Source: a virus. Taken from it: a stretch of 20,257 bases of DNA. Position numbers and translations under genes: made by a program. The stretch is taken from positions 1-20,257 of the IMG/VR virus record IMGVR_UViG_3300030090_004500. One strand, given 5' to 3'. Shown here in pieces: positions 14,577 through 20,257 of this stretch (position 1 is the first letter of the stretch; each line of letters opens with the position of its first letter). The notes beneath the pieces are model-generated. The model saw only the letters and a list, made by a program, of their open reading frames with translations, was not told the origin of the DNA and made no database searches.

Positions 14577-15800
14577 TTATCCTAGGTCGTCTGCTGTGTT
14601 CTTGTTTGTGAATGTAATCTTAATGAAGTTGATGCTCTTCGCAGGCTTGATGTAAATGTCAGCAACAAACTGATTAGAATCAATGATACCATCAGTGTTG
14701 TTTGACCTATCACACACTACCCTGTAGTCATAGAGACCTCTTCTTGCTTGAATACTATCAAGAACAGGACTTACTGCATTCACGAACGCGGCTCTAGTAG
14801 TAACATCATTCAATTCAAACAAGATTCCTCTTGCAGCCGCACCAATAGTCTTCTTCAGGTAAATGAAGAGTCTTGAAACATTGATTCGACTCAAAGTACT
14901 ACTCGCAGGTTTACCAGTCTTATCTCCGAAGAGTACTGTTCCTTCGCCTGGGAAGGTAACAATTGGGTTAATTCCTGCATCGTATAATGTATCTTGTTCA
15001 GCATCTGTTGGGTTCTTTTCGATACGAACAACATCTAAGATTCTACCTCGTTTGAATCCTGCGGGTGAATACCAAGGATATCCATCTCTGTCTGTTCTTG
15101 CAAGACAACCAGCAACATCTGGCGCACAGTTTGTGCGAATGTAGTTTGCAGTGTTGTCTGCATCATTGATTCCTCTAGTGATGTCCAAGTGTCTCTTCGC
15201 ACCGAATACGGTAATATTGAATTCATCGGCAGTTCCTTGAGAACTAGCACCTGCAACAGTAAGTCCTACACTGCTGTCTGGGATAACAGCAACACAATCT
15301 CCTCTTGACGATGCAATATTAGAAACAGAGGCAACATACCCCGCTCCACCTGTCGCTGCGAAGACAACATCCAACGGAATTGTCTTGTCTTTGAGTGTTG
15401 TATATGCATCGTCTTGAGTATTACTTTCTGTACCAGTCGCACCAATAACGCAAACACCACCATATTGGAGATAGTTATGTACTGCCCACCATTCATTCTT
15501 CCATGCACCAGTAGGACCTTCTGGCCATCTGCTACCAGTTCCCCCAACAGTACCATTTGCATGGTTTATATTATCTGTCCATGCGCCACTGGCAGTGGGT
15601 TCTTTGGAAGTTAATCTCTTTACCCAGTCTTGTGGGTCTTCGAGTTGCATTACTCCGGCTTTTCTTTCTGCGGTGTTTCCGAGTGCGAGTACGAGTCCAT
15701 AGACTGAAGGCATACCTGCTCGTGTTAGAGAGCCTGCTTCGCTTCCTGGAACTACAAAACTTTGATCATCTATTAAGACGGTTACATTTGGTCTAGCCAT
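14577..15800 (-). CDS. 18: Tail sheath protein gp18 (short form)
   Basis: This is the subunit of the contractile sheath. The C-terminal part matches T4 gp18 very well: INVSRLFIYLKKTIGAAARG, LFELNDVTTRAAFVN, GLYDYRVVCDRSNNT, IIDSNQFVADIYIKPAKSIN. At 407 residues it is much shorter than T4 gp18 (659), so the protruding outer domains must be largely absent or reduced. The start is set at ATG 15798-15800 (MARPNVTVL), with AGGAG eight bases upstream; a frame six codons longer would need TTG and would contain this ribosome site. An exact late promoter stands 77 bases before the start, after the terminase gene. Confidence 0.95.
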   Translation of the reverse strand: MARPNVTVLIDDQSFVVPGSEAGSLTRAGMPSVYGLVLALGNTAERKAGVMQLEDPQDWVKRLTSKEPTASGAWTDNINHANGTVGGTGSRWPEGPTGAWKNEWWAVHNYLQYGGVCVIGATGTESNTQDDAYTTLKDKTIPLDVVFAATGGAGYVASVSNIASSRGDCVAVIPDSSVGLTVAGASSQGTADEFNITVFGAKRHLDITRGINDADNTANYIRTNCAPDVAGCLARTDRDGYPWYSPAGFKRGRILDVVRIEKNPTDAEQDTLYDAGINPIVTFPGEGTVLFGDKTGKPASSTLSRINVSRLFIYLKKTIGAAARGILFELNDVTTRAAFVNAVSPVLDSIQARRGLYDYRVVCDRSNNTDGIIDSNQFVADIYIKPAKSINFIKITFTNKNTADDLG

Positions 15801-15842
15801 CCTTAATTCTCCTTGCAAGGTGTATTTCTGGTATCATTTTTC

Positions 15843-15859
15843 GTTTTTTTAAAAAAAAC
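15843..15859. repeat. A/T-tract palindrome in the gene 18 leader
   Basis: The plus strand reads G, seven T, eight A, C, nearly a perfect palindrome. It lies in the 105-bp gap between genes 17 and 18, downstream of the late promoter, so it should be in the gp18 leader RNA. It could bend DNA or cause slippage; no function is shown. Confidence 0.4.
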
Positions 15860-15876
15860 ATAGTTCTTGTCGTCCA

Positions 15877-15884
15877 TATTTATA
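15877..15884 (-). promoter_or_regulatory. T4-type late promoter of gene 18
   Basis: The minus strand carries the exact late consensus TATAAATA in the 105-bp gap between genes 17 and 18. Transcription would begin near 15871, with a leader of about 70 bases, and could cover genes 18, 19, 20 and beyond. Confidence 0.75.
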
Positions 15885-15905
15885 CTTTTGCGTGTTTTGC
15901 CTATT

Positions 15906-17573
15906 TTAATTAGGCCACACAGAGAACCATCTATCTTCCCCGTCATAATCTCCTTCATCACCTGTTCCATCGTTTATGAACCCAAAAGGTGCCATATTTT
16001 CTTCTAATTTATCTATTTCTTTTTCGTATATTTCTGTTCTTACATCAGTCTCGGTTACAGACTTAAAATAGTCTTGTCGAGTTAACCAAGCAAAAAGAAC
16101 TAATGACATTACCAAGTCATCATTATATCCGTCATCTGCTTCATACGATTGCTTCTTTGCAATGAAAGTGGTAAGTTCATTGACTGTATCAATATCCTCA
16201 ACTATCAGTTTATCTTCCTCAATCAAACTCTTGAGAACAGAACAGCCAAGTTTCTTTACAACAGCAGAGGTACGAACACCCATATGAGTGGTTCCCTTAC
16301 CACCTGCACCAAATCCAGATGTGACTGTTTGACCTTTTCGTCCCATGTGAGTACACATAAGAATGTTATCATATTCTAAATCTTGATGAAGAACATCAGC
16401 AACCTGTCCGCCAATATCATTTATCTCGACCAAAACATATGCATTATTGAATTGTTTTGCGACTGTCGAAATGACAGTTGGGTATACCATCGGAGATACA
16501 ATATTGTTCTTATATCTTGCAACTAATCTATATGGCATTTCTGTTGCATCAATGACAGTGAATGCACTATAGTCTAATCCTTGACCTCTTGCTGTATCTA
16601 CTGTGATGTAATAAGTATGATCCTCTTTCGGTTCTTCATATATCCAAAGACCATCAGTATTTCTAGTAATAGGTTTCACCCAAGAAAGTGCATGGAGTTT
16701 ACTGGAAGATATTAGAGTTGCACTCGAACCAACAAAGTCACACTCAAATTCTGACTGGAATTGTTGTTCACTTGTATTTGCAATTGTTTCTTTTTTCCAC
16801 TTTTCATCCCGAAGTGGTCCACCAGGATATGCAGGGACTTGACTCCAGTGAACCTCGATAGGAACATATTCGTTTTTTCCTTGCTCACCTTCCTTTTTCG
16901 TTGCACCCCTCCAATAGTGGTAATACATGTTTAGACCATTTGGAGTGGAAACCATAAGAACCTTTGTGCTTTGTCCTGAAGTAATTGTAGGATATACAGA
17001 ACTAAAGAATTCTTCTGCGATATTAGTAGGCACATGGGCGAACTCGTCAAGGAAAATCATGTTATAAGAACCACCACGAACTGCGGAAGCAGAGGTGGAT
17101 GACGCAAGAATTTTAGAACCGTTTTCTAATTTGATACTTCCCTTATTCCATTCCACAATACCCTGTTGAAGCCATAGTGGAAGATATTCATATGCAAGTT
17201 GCAATCGACTCAGAATATCTCTTGCAGTTGCTTGTTTGTTTGCAAGAACTGCCACATTCATACTTTGGTTGAAAAGAACATAATGAAGAATATATGAAAT
17301 AACAGTGGTTGATTTGCCACTCTGACGAGGAAGTTTTGCAATTACAAAACGATTATTGTGAACTGTATCTACAATATCATTTTGATAATCATACATCTCA
17401 AAAGGAACAAGGCCTTCATCCAAAGAAACTACTTTAATGTATTTTTGTATAAAATACTTTGGGTCTTGGGCACATTTAATGTACTCCTTAACCTGCTCTT
17501 TGGTATACTCAATCTCTACACCCGCAGGTTTGAGATTTGGATTTCCAAGATATCCTGCCTTTTTATCCGTCAT
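15906..17573 (-). CDS. 17: Terminase large subunit gp17
   Basis: This is the DNA packaging motor and headful nuclease docked on the portal. ATPase motifs: Walker A RQSGKST (83-89), Walker B MIFLDE with catalytic Glu177 (172-177), and coupling motif STPNG (209-213). RNase H-like nuclease residues: Asp326 in YYITVDTARG, Glu383 in VLVEINDIGG, and Asp485/486 in DGYNDDLVMS. The QSE..CDF segment before the nuclease domain is typical. Length is 555 residues (610 in T4), with all functional parts present. It starts 11 bases inside gene 16, so the two subunits are coupled. Confidence 0.98.
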   Translation of the reverse strand: MTDKKAGYLGNPNLKPAGVEIEYTKEQVKEYIKCAQDPKYFIQKYIKVVSLDEGLVPFEMYDYQNDIVDTVHNNRFVIAKLPRQSGKSTTVISYILHYVLFNQSMNVAVLANKQATARDILSRLQLAYEYLPLWLQQGIVEWNKGSIKLENGSKILASSTSASAVRGGSYNMIFLDEFAHVPTNIAEEFFSSVYPTITSGQSTKVLMVSTPNGLNMYYHYWRGATKKEGEQGKNEYVPIEVHWSQVPAYPGGPLRDEKWKKETIANTSEQQFQSEFECDFVGSSATLISSSKLHALSWVKPITRNTDGLWIYEEPKEDHTYYITVDTARGQGLDYSAFTVIDATEMPYRLVARYKNNIVSPMVYPTVISTVAKQFNNAYVLVEINDIGGQVADVLHQDLEYDNILMCTHMGRKGQTVTSGFGAGGKGTTHMGVRTSAVVKKLGCSVLKSLIEEDKLIVEDIDTVNELTTFIAKKQSYEADDGYNDDLVMSLVLFAWLTRQDYFKSVTETDVRTEIYEKEIDKLEENMAPFGFINDGTGDEGDYDGEDRWFSVWPN

Positions 17574-18039
17574 CTTCCACTACCTCTGCATCGATAACAT
17601 CATTACTTAATGCCTTTTTGGCACTTCGAGACTGGTTAATCAAATCTTGAAGTTCACTTGTAGAGCCGATGTAGAGTGCGTTGTTTGTGGTATTGTTGAT
17701 TGTAGTTTCTTCTTTGTTGATGTCCTTCATTTTCTTATGAAGGTCAATCAAGTCTTTGTTTGCTTCTGCAACTGTTTTAATCATCTGTGCTGCCACTTCA
17801 TATGCACGGGGGGAGTCTCCCTCGGTAGCAACCTTTAAAATACCTTCGATTGCTTCCTCACCCGTAGAAATCAACTCTTTCATATTCTTACGGACTAACC
17901 AATAATCCTTTTCGCTATCAACTGCATCTACCTGAATCTCCGTAACCTTTCTTCCTTTGGTTACTTTCTTTTCTTCTGATTCAAATGTAGTTTCAAGTGC
18001 ATCTGATAGTTTATCATTAACTGACTTTTTATCACTCAT
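17563..18039 (-). CDS. 16: Terminase small subunit gp16
   Basis: This is the regulator that recognises DNA and stimulates gp17. It is 158 residues from the chosen start (164 in T4), acidic at both ends, with a central helical pair (DYWLVRKNMKELISTGEEAIEG and a following SPRAYEVAAQMIKTVAEANKDL) as expected for the coiled-coil ring core. The start is ATG 18037-18039 (MSDKKSVND), which overlaps the gp15 end by eight bases. A longer in-frame extension would lie wholly within gene 15 and is not supported. The ribosome site is weak (GGTGA), so coupling to gp15 translation is likely. The end overlaps gp17. Confidence 0.92.
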   Translation of the reverse strand: MSDKKSVNDKLSDALETTFESEEKKVTKGRKVTEIQVDAVDSEKDYWLVRKNMKELISTGEEAIEGILKVATEGDSPRAYEVAAQMIKTVAEANKDLIDLHKKMKDINKEETTINNTTNNALYIGSTSELQDLINQSRSAKKALSNDVIDAEVVEDDG

Positions 18040-18793
18040 AATAGTAATCACCATAAATTCTGTTACCTGCGGTGTATCCTTCACCTGTAAATCCACCTGT
18101 AATACCAACTGTTGCATCGTGATCACCATCAACCGATACATGAAACTTTTCTGCACCAAAGAAATCTACCTGAGCCTGTGTGATAACCTTTCCTGTTCTT
18201 GATGGTCCAAACACATAACTTTTTGCCACAAAATCAAAAGTAGTTATAATACTTCTTCTTGTATCAAAATCTCCCTCATAATCTTCAACGGTAGAAACCC
18301 CATTCAATATTATAGGAATATCGATTTTATCATTGATTGAATTTAATTTAAATGTAACAATAAATTCTGGGGAAAAGTAAGGAAGTATCTGTTCAATTAC
18401 TTGTAAGTTTTCATCCTGATTTCTAGTAAATGAGTATAAACCAAAGTTAATATTGTACGGAACTTCTGAATAATTCCATGATGAAGCACTATCACTAGTC
18501 ACATTTCTTGTAACCCTTAGTTTGTTTCCTTTTCTTGCAGAATCATATACCATACCTGTGATATCAAATCCCATTCGTGGTAAAATTATTTCTGTTCTTG
18601 TAGTAGAAGTAATACTACTCATTTCGGAAATTCTTCTTATGAACTTTTCTTTTGGTCCATATGAAAGTGGAATACGAATATTTTCTTTCGTAGTACCATC
18701 TTCGTTCTTGCGAACTACTCGTATGTCATTGAATAAGGAACCAAATCCAATAACAAGTTTTCTTAATGCTTCGTTATAAAATTGAGTAAACAT
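18032..18793 (-). CDS. 15: Tail sheath stabiliser and completion protein gp15
   Basis: This protein forms the ring that closes the top of the tail and joins it to the head. It aligns with T4 gp15 from the first residue: MFTQFYNEALRKLVIGFGSL, IRIPLSYGPKEKFIRRI, TEIILPRMGFDITGMVYD, LYSFTRNQDENLQVIEQILPYFSPEF (split here from a longer block). Length is 253 residues (272 in T4), and the C-terminus ends in a glycine- and tyrosine-rich tail (YTAGNRIYGDYYYE). The ATG overlaps the gp14 stop by one base (TAATG), and the end overlaps gp16. Confidence 0.96.
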   Translation of the reverse strand: MFTQFYNEALRKLVIGFGSLFNDIRVVRKNEDGTTKENIRIPLSYGPKEKFIRRISEMSSITSTTRTEIILPRMGFDITGMVYDSARKGNKLRVTRNVTSDSASSWNYSEVPYNINFGLYSFTRNQDENLQVIEQILPYFSPEFIVTFKLNSINDKIDIPIILNGVSTVEDYEGDFDTRRSIITTFDFVAKSYVFGPSRTGKVITQAQVDFFGAEKFHVSVDGDHDATVGITGGFTGEGYTAGNRIYGDYYYE

Positions 18794-19701
18794 TAATAAT
18801 CACCCTCCGAGAATGGATCGTTTTCAGTAAAGTCGAATATTTCATCTTGGTCTCTTAACAATTCTATCTCTTCATTATCACCTCTTGATTCATTATCTTG
18901 AGGATCATTTGGAATTACAAGAGTAGTTGTCTCACTACTTGTAATTTCGTACTCTGCTCCAGAAACTGCACCTTTTAATTTTTGTCCTGCCGTAGTTGAT
19001 ATAGTTCCAACAACATTCGTAACAGTAAGTTTTGTTGCAGTGCTGTTCCAATCAGTTACCACAGCAGTTGCAGTTGCACTGTCTAAATCAGTTCCTTGGA
19101 ATACAGTTTCACCCTCAAAGAAGTTATAAGTTTCACCAGTGCTTGTTCTTGTACCCATATCAAATTCAATTGCAAACTTCTTAACTTCATCTTCAACTGT
19201 GTCAATGTCACTGAAACCTGTATCGATTTCTTCTTGGTTGTAAGTGAAGAGTTCGCATGATAGAATATATGTGTATAGTTTTCCTACTTGATAAAATGGA
19301 TTCTCATGCTCAACAAAGTTTATTTCAAAGAGACTTTTACTAAGTGGGAAGTAAATTAAATCACCTTCTTTTGGTCGTGTAGAACCTTCGTGAATTCCCA
19401 CTGTTTGTTCAAACCTTTTTCTAGAAACAACAAGAGTAACTCTATCTCTTATTTCAATACCAAACTTAGTTAAAATATCACCTTCACCTTCAAACCCATC
19501 AATGGATTGAATATACATTTCAAGAGTATATCCATCATCAAATTTAGAGATAACATCTTCACCAAACAATTCGTCTTTGTTTACTAAAGTTCTGGGAATG
19601 TATACCATATCCCTACCCATTGATTTAATTGTTTCAATGGTAAGGTCTTCTATTACATCCTGTTGTCCAGAATGATCTCTAAAGTATGGATTACGAGCCA
19701 T
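18793..19701 (-). CDS. 14: Neck protein gp14, with an added beta-rich module
   Basis: This is one of two neck proteins that seal the filled head and allow tail joining. The N-terminal 175 residues fit the family: NPYFRDHSGQQDVIEDL, YIPRTLVNKDELFGED, RPKEGDLIYFPLSKSLFEI and GKLYTYILSCELFTYNQEEIDTG. A separate strand-rich, threonine- and alanine-rich module follows at about 193-262 (ETVFQGTDLDSATATAVV ... GQKLKGAVSGAEYEI), then an acidic tail. At 302 residues it is longer than T4 gp14 (256), and the module explains the difference. The start lies 11 bases after gp13 with a TAAGG site. Confidence 0.92.
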   Translation of the reverse strand: MARNPYFRDHSGQQDVIEDLTIETIKSMGRDMVYIPRTLVNKDELFGEDVISKFDDGYTLEMYIQSIDGFEGEGDILTKFGIEIRDRVTLVVSRKRFEQTVGIHEGSTRPKEGDLIYFPLSKSLFEINFVEHENPFYQVGKLYTYILSCELFTYNQEEIDTGFSDIDTVEDEVKKFAIEFDMGTRTSTGETYNFFEGETVFQGTDLDSATATAVVTDWNSTATKLTVTNVVGTISTTAGQKLKGAVSGAEYEITSSETTTLVIPNDPQDNESRGDNEEIELLRDQDEIFDFTENDPFSEGDY

Positions 19702-19712
19702 CTATAATAACC

Positions 19713-20257
19713 TTATCCTATATCAAAATTGATGGGAAGTTCATATGTTAGTGATAACTCTTCTTCTAATCTAAGAATCTCCTCATTTGCTTCTGCGGAT
19801 ATTGCATCCCCTCGAAGAGATACACCACCCGGAAGTTGAACACCTTCAAATTTTGAAAGATTAGAACCCCATTGTTTCTTAATCAACGAAGTTAAATATT
19901 TTTTAAGCCAAATATCATCGAAGATTTCAGAAAAAGTTGCAGATGGAGTTTTTACAAATGTTTCCAATATTAAGAAATTACCAACATCCAAATCATCTTT
20001 ATCCATATCCAAGTGAACTCTATTGCTTACTTTATTAAATCTAATCATTTTTTCTGGTTGGAAAAAATCTTGAATTAAATTAATATATCTTTTTGTCGAG
20101 TCATAACTAGCAAGTCCCATAGAACTGTTGAAACCAAGTCCTCTGTTAATACCAAAATAATCACTTAGTGCCATTTGATATCTAACATCAAACATGTTTA
20201 TGTTTGAAAAATCCCCGAATTGAAACACCTTAACAACACTCATTATGTCTCTTCCAG
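19713..20257 (-). CDS. 13: Neck protein gp13, C-terminal part (5' end outside window)
   Basis: The frame is open from the window edge to the stop at 19713. An ATG at 20241-20243 exists, but the frame continues upstream without a stop (GRDI before it), and T4 gp13 has 309 residues, so the true start is almost certainly outside. The visible 181 residues include FSNINMFDVRYQMALSDYFG, and the C-terminal block WLKKYLTSLIKKQWGSNLSKF, GVQLPGGVSLRGD and SLTYELPINFDIG, typical of gp13. gp13 works with gp14 to close the portal after packaging. Position directly before gene 14 agrees with T4 order. Confidence 0.92.
   Translation of the reverse strand, partial: GRDIMSVVKVFQFGDFSNINMFDVRYQMALSDYFGINRGLGFNSSMGLASYDSTKRYINLIQDFFQPEKMIRFNKVSNRVHLDMDKDDLDVGNFLILETFVKTPSATFSEIFDDIWLKKYLTSLIKKQWGSNLSKFEGVQLPGGVSLRGDAISAEANEEILRLEEELSLTYELPINFDIG

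Noticed and set aside
15801-15818. TTG start six codons upstream for gp18
   Set aside because: The ribosome site AGGAG for the ATG at 15798-15800 falls inside this extension, so the ATG is the better start.
15803-15877. Small minus-strand frame of 24 codons between genes 17 and 18
   Set aside because: Its ATG overlaps the late promoter element, so it would lie upstream of the transcript start, and it has no ribosome site.
18040-18159. N-terminal extension of gp16 by 40 codons
   Set aside because: It lies wholly within gene 15 in another frame; the shorter form starting MSDKKSVND fits the family length.

Overview
The window is one segment of a T4-like myovirus (tailed phage) genome. All 23 genes lie on the minus strand, are closely packed, and often overlap by one to a few bases. 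Their order follows T4 from gene 13 to gene 23: neck, terminase, tail sheath, tail tube, portal, head core, protease, scaffold, major capsid protein. It then continues with uvsY, uvsW, 55, 47 and 46, an arrangement I recall from marine T4-like phages such as those of cyanobacteria and SAR11 rather than from T4 itself. The DNA is AT-rich. The window holds no photosynthesis gene, tRNA, integrase, insertion sequence or CRISPR array, so the host cannot be fixed from it. A marine origin is an inference from gene order and protein style.

Layout in the direction of transcription (high to low coordinates). Positions 20257-15906 hold the end of gp13, then gp14, gp15 and the packaging pair gp16/gp17. 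Positions 15800-13895 hold the tail sheath gp18 and tail tube gp19. Positions 13811-9012 hold the portal gp20, two small proteins and one highly charged protein in the place of the T4 head-core genes 67/68, the protease gp21 and the scaffold gp22. Positions 8947-7568 hold the major capsid protein gp23, which has its own promoter and a strong terminator. Positions 7482-6868 hold a second protein of tail-tube type. Positions 6822-1 are a replication, recombination and late-transcription block: uvsY, uvsW, a Sm-like acidic protein, the late sigma factor gp55, the Mre11-like gp47, an unknown conserved phage protein, the Rad50-like gp46, and the start of an unknown gene.

Regulation is partly readable. 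Exact T4-type late promoters (TATAAATA) precede gp18 and gp22. The variant TATACATA precedes gp23 and the tube-like gene. A sigma70-type promoter (TTGACT, 17 bp, TATAAT) precedes uvsY and marks the switch from late structural genes to recombination genes. The longest gap without a gene, 139 bp before gene 55, holds a probable gp55 promoter, two adjacent small hairpins, and a good sigma70-like promoter facing the other way.

How the genes work together: gp20 to gp23 build the prohead on the portal, and gp21 matures it. gp16/gp17 fill it with DNA, gp13/gp14 close the neck, and gp15, gp18 and gp19 form the tail joined to it. UvsY, UvsW, gp46 and gp47 run recombination-dependent replication, and gp55 directs host RNA polymerase to the late promoters seen here. 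Most of the window is ordinary T4 core. The parts most worth a second look are the unknown gene between 47 and 46, the Sm-like protein beside gp55, the possible two-start scaffold gene, the paired head-core proteins, and the regulatory gaps.
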